Below are positions 1 to 11,859 of a stretch of 64,000 nt of DNA, in pieces. This DNA is from Isoetes taiwanensis (taxonomy: Eukaryota > Streptophyta > Lycopodiopsida > Isoetales > Isoetaceae): NCBI GenBank assembly GCA_021234155.1, contig JAJEKV010000006.1:21213723-21277722 (forward strand), written 5' to 3'. A model generated the notes under the pieces. It was not told the origin of the DNA. It saw nothing but the letters and a program-made list of their open reading frames with translations, and made no database searches. Position numbers and translations under genes: made by a program. Position 1 is the first letter of the stretch, and every line of letters begins with the position of its first letter.

Positions 1-159
1 CGGGAACTCCTTAAACACAGCCCTAGATTTGCAGAAAAAATGGGCAAGAGGAATGCGTGTATATTTAATGCGGCAAAACAATCGGATAGTATTTTCTTTC
101 CCAAGCTACACCTAGAAACTGGAGCTTTACCTTGGGACCTGCGGCTTTCATCTTCTGTA

Positions 160-1740
160 AGAAGGTAGATATGAATTGAGAGCAGAAGCTGGTAAAGAAT
201 CGTGGAGAATCTAGCAGAATCTAAGTGCATCCTCATAAAATCTTTGAGAATCTAGAAGAATCTTGATGGAATCTTCGAGAATCTAAGGGAATCTACATAG
301 AATCTAAGGGAATCTACATAGAATCTAACGAAATCTAGGGGAATCTGCATAGAATTTTGGAGAATCTAAAGGATTCTTGTGATAACGTTTGAAAATATAG
401 AGGAATCTTCATGGAATCTTAAGAATCTAGGGGAAGCTTTGTGGAATCTTTCACATTAAGTGTGTTTAGTAGGAAAATCTTGATAGAATCTAATGGAATC
501 TAAGAGAATCTATATAGAATCCAGAAAAATTTGGGATAATCTTTGAGAATCTAGGGGAATCTTAAGAGAATCTTAAGTAATCGATAAGATTAAGAGAATC
601 TAAGGGAATCTTCCAACGAATAGTGCTTTGGCATCGTTCGCTTGTAGGGCTTCGAACTAATGTGATCGAATCTAAGAATCCCTTTTGGAAACTTAGAATT
701 TTACGTAATCTATGGAAAACCTTGAGAATGTATGGAAATCTTCATAGAATCTAAGGGGATCTAGGAGAATCCACATAGAAACATGGGGGGAATCTAGAGA
801 ATCTTGAGATAATCTTTAGGAAGCTCAGGGAACCTCAACAAAATTAGGAATTTATGGGAATCTCAAGAGAATCATAGAGAATCTAGCAAAATCTGAAAGA
901 TCCTCATAAAATCTTTGAGAAACTACAGGAATCTTGGTGGAATCTTCTAGAATCTATGGGAATCTTTGTAGAATTTTTGGAGAATCTAGAGGATTCTTGC
1001 ATAATGTTTGAAAATCTAGAGGAATTTTATAGAATCTTAAGAATCTAGGGGAAGCTTTATGGAATCTTAGGGAATCTTTCACACCAAGCGTGTTTAGTAG
1101 AAGAATCTTGATAGAATTTAAGGTGATCTAAGAATCTATATAGAATCTTGAGAGAATCTAGAGAAAATTAGGGATAATATTTGAGAATCTAGGGGAATCT
1201 TAAGAGAATCTTAAATATTCTATGGGATTAAGAGAATCTAAGGGAATCTTCATAAGATCTTTGATAATCTAGGATACTTTTTCCCCTAATCTTGAAGAAT
1301 CTAAGAGAATCTCTATAAAATCTTCATTGGATGGCTCGTAATCTAGCAAAATCTAAGCCAATCTTCATAAAAATCTTTGAGAATTTAGGGGAACCTTGGT
1401 GGAATCTACAAGAATCTAAGGAATTTCTATAGAATCTAAGGGAATCTACAAAGAATCTAAGAGAATCTAAGAGAATCTAGGAGAATCTACATAGAATTTC
1501 TGAGAATATAGGCGATTAAAGGGAATCTAAGATAATCTATATAGAATCTTGAGGAATCTAGGAGAAAATTTGGGATACTCTTTGAGAATCTAGGGGAATC
1601 CAAAAAGAATCTTAAGTAATATGTGGGATTAAGAGAATCTAAGGGAATCTTCATTAAATGTTTGAGAATCTAGGAGACTTTTTCTTGAATCTTGGAGAAT
1701 CTAAGAGAAGCTTTAATAGTATCTTCATTGGATGGCTCAA
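160..1740 (+). repeat. GAATCT array, first block (A)
   Basis: A degenerate simple array. The hexamer GAATCT, with variants AAATCT and GAATTT, recurs about every 10 or 11 bp, with short A/G/T-rich linkers such as AGGG, TTGATG and TCATA between copies. Near 240-350 the spacings run mostly 10, 11, 10, 10, 11. Any reading frame through it is a by-product: the period is not a multiple of three and the linkers vary. The block is interrupted at 610-700 by a short non-array stretch that also appears, altered, near other arrays. It runs into a conserved spacer beginning 'ggatggctc' around 1730. I do not recognise it as a named satellite. Confidence 0.9.
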
Positions 1741-2340
1741 AATTTGTGTACTTCCTTATAGTACAACCACTTGTCATTATATATATATCATTTCATTATC
1801 TTAATATGTATATAGAAACTCATGGGGGTGGTCATAAAATAGCACATTACATATAAAGTTTTGATCTTGGCCTTGGATAAAAAGTTGGTGAGGTGGCATA
1901 GCCTAAGCCCTTGATTTTTGATGGGGGCATGCATGAGTCATGCATGGGGCATACACCCCATCTCCGGAACCGTTGGATCAAAGGGGAAGGCTAAATCCTA
2001 GCCCTTGATTTTTATGGGGAAGGTGCAAGGAAGATGCCAAAAAGTGAATTTGGTGTAGCAGATCTTAACCGTTAGATCAAAAGGTGAGCATAAATCCTAG
2101 CCATTAACTTTTTAATATTAAATTAGTTTTTTTTTAAAGGAGGTGAGGTGGCACCTTCATTAATAAGAAAAAGTAATGAGGTGGCAAAGTATTTATTAGT
2201 GGACATGCTAGGAAGCTTCCTTTCGTTTAATCGCCTTAAAAAGGACGTAGCTTGCGGTAGAGGGGTCGGATGAAGATGAGGGCCACGCCATTGAATTCCT
2301 CTCGTCGAGAACTTCTCAATGAGTGGTGTTTTGACACTAT
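1741..2340 (+). repeat. Conserved spacer P+Q of the complex repeat, copy 1
   Basis: A non-array block separating two GAATCT arrays. The first part (P, about 1741-2040) holds a 'tagtacaaccacttgt' start, nested CATGCATG motifs near 1925-1955 and CCGTTGGATCAAA near 1970. The second part (Q, about 2040-2340) holds CCGTTAGATCAAA, an 'aaaggaggtgaggtggcacc' segment and a CTCGTCGAGA motif. The same order recurs at 25.6-26.1, 27.3-27.9, 31.9-32.3 and 33.6-34.3 kb, and this copy is closest to 33,640-34,260. No protein is encoded; the minus-strand frame at 2123-2404 straddles Q and the array. CCGTTGGATC-type motifs are common in plant transposon ends (general knowledge), which suggests a mobile origin. 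Confidence 0.85.
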
Positions 2341-3180
2341 TTTGTCGCAGTTGGAGCCAACATGATCGAACATTAAGAATCTTTTTGGAATGTTCGAGTT
2401 TCAAGGAATCTATGGTAAGTTGAGGGAATCTAGGAGAATCTTTATAGGATCTTAAGGAATCTAGAGGAATATTATGAGAATCTTAGAGAATCTATGGGAA
2501 TCTCAAGAGAGCATCTTTGAGAATGTAAGGGAATCTTGATAAAATCTTTAAGAACATAGAGAAAACTTGATGGAATCTTGGGGAGTCTAGGGGAATCTTC
2601 ATATAATCTATGGGAACTAGAGGAATCTCAAGAAAATCTATAGGAATCTCAAGTGCTTCTTTGGGAATCTAGGGGAATCTTGATAAAATCTTTAAGAACG
2701 TAGAAGAATCTTAATGGAATCTTAGAGAATCTAGGAGAATCTTGATAGAATCTTGGAGAATCTAGAGGAATCTTGAGGTGTTCTTTTGGAATCTAGGGGA
2801 ATCTTTAAAGAATCTTAGGGAATCTCAAATGAATCTTTGGGAATCTAGGAGAATCTAAAGGAATCTTCATAAAATCTTTAAGAATCTATGGGAATCTTAA
2901 TGGAATCTCGAAGAATCTAGGAATATCTTGATAGAATCTTGGAGAATCTAGAGGAATCTTGGGGGTAAGTTTTTGGAATCTAGGGAATCTTTAGAAATCT
3001 TTGGGAATCTTAATAAAATCCAGGGGAATCTCCATAAAATCTTAATAATCTAGGGGAATCTTTGTAGAACATTAAGAATCTAAGAAAATCTTTAGTAGGA
3101 GAATCTTCCTAAAAGTTTTGAGAATTTAAGGATATCTTGATGGAATTTTAGAGAATCTCAAGTCTTCATAGAATCTGCGG
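2341..3180 (+). repeat. GAATCT array, second block
   Basis: This is the clearest stretch for measuring the period. Successive GAATCT starts can be read at 2789, 2799, 2810, 2820, 2831, 2841, 2851, 2861, 2872 (as AAATCT), 2882, 2892, 2903 and 2913. That is twelve steps over 124 bp, a mean of 10.3 bp. The block, with the spacer before it, is closely similar to 34,260-35,095. Confidence 0.9.
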
Positions 3181-3530
3181 GCTTTATGAAGTCCCTCATA
3201 TTACAAACACTTGTATATATAAAAACTATTCTATGTGTGCCGGAAAGGATGTACCCATGCTATATAGAGATTAATGCCTAATCGGTCCGATTGGAGATGG
3301 AGGGCCATGATGTCGCCACCCCAGAGGGAATTCATGCATGGGCATCAAAATGTCATGGGGAGGGTCATGCATGGGCATGCATGGGGTTTTGCCCCACATC
3401 TCAATGCCGTTGGATCGAGGGAGAAGGTGTGATCCCAGCCATTAAATGTGGCTAAGAAAATGCTAGGAAGGTGAAAGAATTGGGACCTTTAATCTCGGCA
3501 AGAAATTTAGGAAAGCTCATTTTGGTAGCT
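3181..3530 (+). repeat. Partial P spacer closing the first repeat cluster
   Basis: Starts with the P-type 'tccctcatattacaaacacttgtatatat' boundary (compare 27,285 and 35,110) and contains CATGCATG motifs at 3334-3390 and CCGTTGGATCGA at 3408. The Q half is missing: after about 3530 the sequence is no longer related to the family. This is the right edge of the first cluster. Confidence 0.75.
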
Positions 3531-3749
3531 CGTTAGTCATTTATTGCAAAGGAAAGGTGCATGTCGTCAGTAAATATTGCAAGTAAATGAAAAGGCACAA
3601 AAATAAATATTGCATTGGGAGGTGGCGGTTTGTTTTTAATGAAAAGGCACAAAAATAAATTAAATTAAAGACACAGATGTTTGGCTGACAAAGAGGGATT
3701 GTTCTACCGAAAATGTACAGCATCTTTTGCCGTAGAATGATGATTCAAG

Positions 3750-6300
3750 ATTATTAGGGTGAAGGAAGATGAATATGAAAGCAGGTGCGGAAGTGATATT
3801 TTGGAAGGTGGATTTGGCAATGAATAGAATCGCGGAACCTTCCGAAAGAAAAAGACCAACGCCACTTTCAAGGCAAGTTCAAGAAATGGAAGCGCAAGAA
3901 TACATCTTCTTCGTTTGGGTTGTCTTGTATGGATTTATCGTTGTTGATCTTGAATGGGTTTGGGTTTTGCAGCTTCTTTAATGATGTCCACATCAAAGAG
4001 AGGCGTGCGAGGAACTCTGGTGGTCATAATTGTTCGGCTCTTTGGAACCATTTGCAACAACATTGATCACTCCGGAGACAAGGTTAGTCGCGTACTATTT
4101 TTTTCTACGGATTTGCCCATCATTTTTGCAAAAATGAGCTCTCGTTTTGCTTTTCCATGAAGAATTTTGTTTGTGATAGTGTGTTTTGTGTTTGGGATGG
4201 AAAAGGAAAAAAGCTGGGTCCGATTCAATGATTTTATTGCGGATCTTGATGAACCGAAGTGATCTTTTGATCTTTTTCGTGATCGAGCTATGGGTTATCT
4301 TAAATTGAGCTTGTTGGATTGTTTATATGATCTTGTGGGATCACGATGGGTCGGTTCGGTGGCTTCAACAACAAGAAATAATAAGGCAGCACCCAAAGAC
4401 AATCTTTCTTTCAAATATCGACCAAAGTTCTTGTTTACTATGTCGAAGCAGTGTACTTCTACCTTGCAAATCCTCACAAATCTAGCTCCGGCGTGGTGCA
4501 AATCCTTAAGGGCTTTAATCCGGCTTCTTGGCCCATATTATTTTATGGCGGGGCTCAAGCTGGCCGAATCTTGAGCGAGGTAGACTGGATCGGGATCAAC
4601 TGAATTTTATGACCTTCGGTGAGTGCGAGTTGAAGTTTTATTCTTGGCACTTTTGTTGTTATGAAATACAAGCATTCTTGCATTTATCACCTTGATCTAG
4701 CATGAAATTTGAAAATCTTTACCGGATTAGGTAAAATGCGGAATCTCGGAGCTCTTTTTGCCGTCATTTTTTTAGCTCTTTAGTAATGAAAACAAGAGAA
4801 AGCATGTTTTCGATTAGAAGCCAAAGATTTAAGAAATGTTTATGGTATACTGAGGTAACTAGGTTTTAAATGTGGAGTTCTCGATGGGATAGCGGCATTG
4901 GGGTTGTTTCAAAATTTCTCTTCAATTGCAAGAGGAGAAGGAATAAAAATCACGCCAAATCCGACGAGAACAATGCTAAGAGCAAGGGATCCACCACGAT
5001 AACATATGATCACAAAGAATACATCAAGCTTTCCGGATCTAAATGTCGCACATCATTTACGATAAGCGGACGTAAAAATCTGAGTTTGAAAAGTTCACGA
5101 TGCGCCAATAAAGCATGTTTTCAAAACATTTAGTTTTAGTAAAGAAGATTTGAAGCTCAAGAAGAGGGTGGCCGAGGATGCAACAATTTCAAAATGTTCT
5201 CGTTTGAGGCCATGATAAGCGCATATATGGCGGTGCAAGAACAAAGCGATTTTCACGATTCGGATGTACCATCCAAGCTTCTCTTTCGCGGTAGATATCA
5301 TAAAAAATCAATCCTCCATTGCCTTTGGGTTTTGCAGCAAATGGTGTTATATGTGCCTGTGTGGTATCTATTCCGGCGGGAGAAATAATCCATAAACCTT
5401 TTTCTTCTGTGTCCAAAAGTTCAAAAAGCCATAGCTCTTTGTGAGTGATGAATATATTAGGGTCTTCAATCGACCATGGCGTGGTTGTGCCCGAGGTATT
5501 CCTAACATTCGAGGAGGGATTTTTGTTTTACGCTTGTGGAGAATTCAATTCGGGGAGCTTGATTTTGGTTGGGGCGTGGCCAATCTATCTTGAGGTCTGT
5601 GGTGAATGACAGTAGAATTTGTTCTACTTCTTTCCAATAGCACGAGAAGATGGGCTTAATGCTTATTTAGCTCTTGAGCCTTCTCAGATATCCAATTCAA
5701 AGAATTCGGTCCAAATTTAGTATTCCTACCTCTCAAGCAAGAAAGCTTTAAAAAATCTATCGGTTACGTTTCAAAATTTGTACAATTGGGCTATGGCTTT
5801 AATTTGTCAAGAACTTAGTCTTGCTACTCCTAATGAAAGCTTTCTAAGATCTATCTATGGCATATCCGTTCGTTTCAAAAGTCGTTTAAAGGTAACCAAA
5901 GGTTTTTCTTTTCCTAACGGTATTTTCCCTTTGTATTGATTTGTCTAATCAAAACAATTCAATGGGATATATACATGTAAATTCCTCTAAATTGATTGCA
6001 TGCGGCCATAAAAGCCACTTGAGTGGCATTGACCCCCTAGGCCTATCTTGAGCTGCCACGTATCATACATTCCATCCCAGAAATGTTGCCTAATTGTGCG
6101 AATTTTTGTTGCAGGATATCTACTCCACATTCTTTTTTACATTTTGTTTTTGCAAAATATCTACTTCACATTCCAGATTCACATTAGAGGGCCAATGCCA
6201 TCTGTTGCGGCCAGGTTTGTCGGCCAAGTAATAGAGGCACAATTAAGACTTCGGGCCATGGAGGCTTTTGATTCTGGCGTGCTTGGATAATGCCCTTTGT
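3750..6300 (+). other. Gene-like region, unidentified, no intact frame
   Basis: Several stretches look like exons with splice-like edges: acceptor TTTTGCAG at about 3965-3972, donor GACAAG|GTTAGT near 4083 and a second TTTTGCAG near 5335. One frame without ATG is open from 4385 to 4603 (72 codons); it includes YYVEAVYFYLANP and then a Gly-Gly-Ala-rich stretch, and I do not recognise it. A Lys/Arg/Ser-rich frame runs 4870-5133. On the minus strand, 5189-5416 also reads smoothly, so even the strand is uncertain. The region may be a decayed gene or part of an unknown transposon. No family can be named. Confidence 0.25.
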
Positions 6301-6936
6301 TGCAGCCTGTTTGTATGTTTGTCTTACGGGGATATATAGTCTATAGGCCAATTCAATTGCTCTATGTCGCTTTTCATCCCTAATGAGCTTGTGTCTAAGG
6401 GTATTGCCTTAAAACCCCTCAATCAACCACTTTGGCAAATTCTATTCCTTCCAATGAAGTAGAAAAAACATTCCTCTCTATCTGCTAGAGAATGAATTTA
6501 TTTTTGTGAATTCCAATAGTACTTAGCGACCATGGAAGTTGTGCGAAACCACATCTGAAACTCCTAAAGAGGCGTATTTTTGATGGCCTTAATTGAAACA
6601 TATCTCCGTTATCTAATCCTATGTAAAGTCTTGTGCAATATCATGAAATGTTGTCAAAAGCTTTCATTGTGCAAATGTCACAAAATGTTGTCAAAACGTT
6701 TTCTTTTTTTGCTTATCTCATCTAATAATATCAATTATATAAGTTAGAACATTGAAGCCATTTGGAATCTTTTAATGGTTACTTATCAAATGAGAAATAA
6801 GAAGATGGGTAGAATGTTGGATAAGGTAAAAGCATATGGTCTTACTATCATAAATTTACTAGTAGCATAAATTTACTACTAGCATTAGCATTATCTTATC
6901 TTATTCTTGGTAGCCTTTTAATATTTGGTTATTGTG

Positions 6937-7090
6937 TTTGGTGATGGGACCTAGTCCCCAGGTTTTAGATGGGCTGTTGCCCTTGCATGTGCCGTCCCAT
7001 AACCCGTTGGGTTCCTGTGGACGTAAAAATTTATCTTATCTTATCTTATCTTATCTTATCTTATCTTATCTTATCTTATCTTATCCTATC
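6937..7090 (+). mobile_element. Probable 3' end of a SINE/LINE with a (TTATC)n tail
   Basis: About 90 bp of compact, GC-richer sequence (6937-7025), with small self-complementary segments such as GGGCTGTTGCCC, is followed by TTATC repeated about twelve times (7031-7090). Simple-repeat tails directly after a conserved 3' end are typical of non-LTR retroposons. No Pol III A and B boxes or reverse transcriptase could be identified upstream, so SINE against LINE is open. Frames running through the tail are artefacts. A second TTATC run lies at 35,162-35,195 but lacks this head. Confidence 0.4.
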
Positions 7091-10000
7091 CAATGCCAGA
7101 TTTTTAAAGCAAATTTCATGCATAAGATTTTGTTGCGACGACAATAAGTTTACTTAACATGAAGATGAAAACATTCTATGGAGGGTTTCTTTTTTTATAG
7201 ATTTTGATGTCACCAAGATAGAGGATGTTACTTAGATACCTCAGAGTATTAATATAACAAAATAGAATGCAAAAGAGCGTGCCTAATAAATCCCTATTTT
7301 GTATTTGAACTTTATCCATTTGGCAACAAACAATTGCATTGGATGGTAGAATATTTTACATGTGATTTTTATATATAAGTGAATCTAACCCTACCCTGCC
7401 TTCTGGTAGGGTCAACTACCTCCAACTATGCCGACGCTACTTTGTTGCTCGTGTGCCTCTTATGTATTGTCCTTTGCTTTGTAATCAAGCAATAGATTTG
7501 TTAGCTAAAAGTGTGCATTCAATTAACTTATGTTGCCTATAGATAGAGAAGTCATGTCGAATTCTTTGTGAAAGCGTATTTTCATGAATTACTTTCGGTA
7601 TTTGCATATCCATAGACAAAGACTATGTATTTGGAATGATAGAAAGGTGACTTAAGAATTTAGATGTTTTGTTGTAGAGGGTTCCACTTCCAGCATGCCA
7701 TATGATGTACAAACACAAATTCTTAGCACGTCTCTAGTGTTCCCCCATATATGCATTGCATTTTTCATTTCAGAATGATAGATTGTTGCATTCCTTGCTT
7801 TCTTATATATATAGAATGTAATCTTAGCATCATTGTTGTTAGTTATGACCTTGGTTTTGGCTTCTACTTCATGCACTTGAAATATTGCTCGGAAGCCCCT
7901 ATTAGATATTGATATGTTTAAGCTTGATTTTACTCCCAACTCTTCATAAACCATAAACAATGCACCCATTCATAGTACAATAACTTGTCATTATCCTATT
8001 ATATATACAAAAGAAATTTATCGCTGGCCTTGCGTCAGTTCTCTTCGTTAACCAGCTGCAAAAAGAAGTTTTGTCTTTGAGTCGAATAGATCTTAATTCT
8101 AGACATCCCTTGAGATGCTTGATAGAGATGTATGTTGATTCTGATTCACATCTTGTGGAGGCAAGTCAAGACATGCTGTTTGACCCCATATTCTTTCTGG
8201 AATGGTCTAGAGTGCCCAACATAGAATATTCTCCATAAACTACCGCCAATCTAATGGCCTCGAAAAATTTAGAGCGTGAAATGCTAATACACTCCACAAA
8301 TAATGGAATATTACAAAGCGCTTATATCAAAGTTAGTTCTGGTTTGTGTCGAGATTTTGTTTGTACATGACCACTTATCACCCACAAATTAAGGGTCTCT
8401 AGCGGCATGAGTCCCTTGAAAAAATGTGACAAAAATCAGAATCTCTACCCAGGTCAAGAGTGGTCATGTGAGAGGCAAGAAGCTTCTCAAGGAGCAACTA
8501 TTGTCTCGGTAAGCATGGTAAACCACAAGTTGCCATTTTTTATGACACTCAATCTAAGCTCATAATGAACAAAGGAATTTGGAACACGCAGTTTGGCACC
8601 GATCACCTTATCAAGGGCAAGGGATTCACCCTGGAAAATACGATGGAGGATATTATAACATTAGTAAAAAAAAGAAAAAAAAAAGAAAAAATGATGATGG
8701 AGAAGAAGAAGAAGAAATTTTAAACTCCTAAGATTTACATGTTTGAGGTTATTAACATAACTTGAACCATAAAAAATTGGGATGCCCATCATTTAACTAG
8801 CTAGAACCTACATTTGTTATTGACATTGTTACCATCAAGTGCTCCCAAATGCACATTAGACCCTTCATTACTATTGAGAGCTCCAAAATTATTTGGGGCC
8901 TACAATGCCCCACTAGTTGCTCGTAAATATTGGAAGTCCCGTCCCACACTTGGAGGCCAATAATATGGGGCTAGATAACCATTATATGGCCAAAATTTAA
9001 TGGGTGTTCTCGCTAATATTAACATTGGCTTAACTTAACTTCTTGGTTCTTCCTCGATTTTGTGTTGATACTAATGCGGCCCGGATGTGTATAAAGACAA
9101 ATCACGAGAAGCAAACATCAAAATTGCTGACTTTAAACTTGTAATAAGAATGCGTCTACATCGAGAATAATCATTTCGGTCGAAAACAAATAAGCAAATT
9201 AACTCCCTGGAATACAAAGTGGGAAATTTGACTGTTAAATTGTCTCCTCCACACAACACTCGGCTTTAGTTATTGTACCCGCGAGATGAGTGCAAATCAT
9301 GAATCTGGTTTGAGATAATAAAATGTTCGTTTTCCAATATACTCAAATTCCGGTTTATTATTCTTCTGTGGGATTTGGAAAAGAAAGCAATTTGGAAAAA
9401 GCAGAAATGAGCATCGGCATTCTTGGAAGTTTAATAGGGATTCTAGATAAGAGTAGAATGCTCAAGAAACTAACCTCTTGCTCATTCTCACGGCTATTCT
9501 CGACAAAATTCTTCCTAAAAGGCATGTATGAAGACAAATAACCATTTTAAGTCCCTACCTTTTTTTTGATAGGAGAGTTCCCTGACAAGTTTTTGCATTT
9601 GTCTTCACCAGCTGGTTGGTTGCCCTAACCGAATCCTCGGCAATTGTATGATTTTGATTCAGTTTACATCTTGTTCTATATATATCTTACTTCATACCAA
9701 GATAAGTACTTTACGTATGTTGATGCAAGAAATAGCGCATTATAGTCCGACACAAAAAAACACTGCAACAAAAAAAACGAGAGATTGTATGATATAACGC
9801 AAAATAATCAAAGATTGGAATTAGACTATATTTGCATATCGAGGCCCCGACAAAATGTAAATATTGTCGCCGCCTTTGTAATCTTATCCGATGCACGATT
9901 TGCCACGATATACCGAGGGTTTTCAAACATACACATTGCAATTCGGGATATCTGATGCGATGGGGTGGGGGAGGTAATAACCCGGGCGCTTGTCCAATTA

Positions 10001-10289
10001 TGACGTGGATATCCCAAATCTTGGGCGCGAAAAGTGCAAAGAAGAACTTTTTTCGCTGCTTCCAATTAGTGATGCGCATACACCTAACTAGCGAATGATG
10101 TTTGGAGGATGTTGGGATGCTCCTCAGGATCCTTGAACGCCTCAAGCGTTGTAGATTAGGGCTCTCCCCATTCAATAAAGGTCGCTGTGTAATCTGGGAA
10201 GGCACTCAGGCATCCACAAATGGCTACACCTTAGTTTGCTGTGTGCAAATCTAGACTCTCCAAAGATCCACGAATCCTTGCATTGTAGC
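7091..10289. other. Unrecognised AT-rich sequence
   Basis: No convincing gene. The longest frame (9711-10205, minus, 164 aa) overlaps open frames on both strands, has no recognisable motif and ends in a Phe/Cys-rich low-complexity tail. At 7968-8010 a fragment resembling the P-spacer start ('catagtaca...acttgtcatta') occurs alone. A TYHPQ-like peptide near 8370 recalls Ty3/gypsy integrase but has no other support. Confidence 0.4.
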
Positions 10290-10319
10290 TTAGAGGCTGC
10301 AATTCTTTGCTATCCAAAG

Positions 10320-10530
10320 GTCAGTGATCTTTTCTAGCATTTTCTTTGGATACGAATGTGTGGATTTGATGAGATTTTGCTTTATGCTTGCTATTAATGT
10401 ATACAACAAATCTAGGCTTTCTAGCATTCTTGATCTTTCTAGGCTGCAAATTTCTTGATCTTTCTTTCTTGCATTTTCTTTGGCTATGAACATGCTGATT
10501 TTTTGAGATTCCATGTTATGCTTTCTTAAG
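10320..10530 (+). repeat. Imperfect direct duplication, about 130 bp apart
   Basis: The segment around 10,338-10,390 ('gcattttctttgg...') recurs at 10,470-10,525, and 'cttgatctttct' is repeated between them. The region is T-rich with no coding potential. Just downstream, at 10,623, an ATG opens a short frame beginning MPITRSRLD, similar in style to some retrotransposon gag starts, but it stops after about 45 codons. Confidence 0.5.
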
Positions 10531-10739
10531 TTTCAGTTCTTGCTAAATTATTAGGAGTTAATTGGATGCTTAGTCTCTTGTTTCTCAATTTGATTTCTAT
10601 TTGGCAGATCAGTTGGATAACATGCCTATCACAAGATCAAGGCTAGATACTAATAGGACAAATAGGGCAATGCCAATGCACTACAACCCCAATATTTGTT
10701 CCACGGCTGAAAACAACAGTAAAAACAGCATACGCATTG

Positions 10740-10990
10740 TTTTTTTGAAGATTTGAAAAAAACCTACACGTAGTTATATGGAGGTGTGGTTTTTCAAGGA
10801 TATGCTGTAGTTTTTCTTAAGGAGCCGTAGGTTTTTTTTTTAAGAACGTGTAATTTCCTAAGGAGGTGTAGTTCTTTTTTTAAGGATGTATTGTTTTTTC
10901 AGGCAATATGGTTTTTTGAAGGGATGTTTTTTTAAAGGTGTTGTTTTTAAGGTAGTATTTTTTTGAGGTGTAGTTTTTTATGGTTTTCTA
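10740..10990 (+). repeat. Degenerate T-tract array (GGTGTAG-T6-AAGG)
   Basis: A loose tandem series of units of about 20-30 bp with a core like GGTGTAGTTTTTT followed by AAGGA or AAGG. It is strongly T-biased on the plus strand. The unit length varies, so this is decayed minisatellite sequence rather than a coding or regulatory feature I can name. Confidence 0.55.
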
Positions 10991-11040
10991 AGAATCCATA
11001 TATGATCAAGTTGTCCACATGCCATTACTACCACAAGATG

Positions 11041-11183
11041 GCAGCATACAGCTATATGCATGCTTGACACACTTCACTAGCATTTTACTTCATACATGCG
11101 TGTGTGTGTGTTTGTATGGCAGCATACAACTATATGCATGCTTGACACACTTCACTAGCATTTTACTTCATACATGCGCGCGC

Positions 11184-11219
<36 letters not shown>
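11041..11219 (+). repeat. 78-bp tandem duplication ending in a (CG)n/(TG)n microsatellite
   Basis: The unit starting GCAGCATACA at 11,041 is repeated from 11,119 with about one mismatch over 58 bp, and both copies run into TG dinucleotides. The second copy is followed by alternating GC at 11,177-11,186, then TG to 11,219. Alternating purine-pyrimidine runs of this type can adopt Z-DNA. The overlapping frame at 11,019-11,255 is repetitive and not a gene. Confidence 0.85.
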
Positions 11220-11221
<2 letters not shown>

Positions 11222-11859
11222 AGTACTTGTATGCAACGCTGTGTGTGGAGCGTGAAACTTGAAGACATCCATCACTTAGCAACTTGTATAAGACACATTG
11301 ATATGATGAACCAAATTAAAGATGGACACTGGTTTGGCATCATATAGGCATTTCTTGAAGGACATTTGATCACCTAAGTATATCTTGAACACTTGAAGTC
11401 AAAGGTTAAGGACCTCAAAGTTAAAGATCCGAATACCACTCAAAATTCAATGGTAATTTGCATGATTCAAGCTTTTGCCATGATGTTAAGGCATGATTTG
11501 CTATTTCCCAAGGCTTTACTACCATCATTCCACCCAAGAAAATCATCTCTTATACATCATCTTCTTCCCTTTCAGACACAATTGCCATTTGTCGAGACCA
11601 AAGTTAGCAAGACCATTTTTCCTATTCAAAAGTACACCATTCATCCATCACATATGAAAATTTGCTAAAATTCCATCCAATTTAGCCATTTCTAATGTCT
11701 AAAATAATATTCTCTCTCTAAAAAACAAAGATAGAGAAAGTACACATTTGACATGACATTCCTATAAAAGGCAAAAAGTTGGCCTAAAAATCTCAAAATC
11801 CAAGCACCATTGTGCATACATGGTCAAAGGTTTCCATTATATAACCCCCACATGACAAG

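Noticed and set aside
7031-7090. TTATC run considered as telomere-like repeat
   Set aside because: It is a pentamer without the G-rich TTTAGGG character of plant telomeres and is only about 60 bp long.
8360-8480. TYHPQ-like peptide, resembling Ty3/gypsy integrase
   Set aside because: Only five residues match, a stop follows at once, and no other gypsy domain could be read upstream or downstream.
9832-10098. Cys-rich plus frame with C..C spacing suggestive of a zinc finger
   Set aside because: The Cys/His spacing fits no known finger, and the frame overlaps an equally long frame on the other strand.
9711-10205. 164-codon minus-strand frame, longest in the first 15 kb
   Set aside because: Frames are open on both strands here, there is no recognisable motif, and the end is Phe/Cys-rich low complexity.
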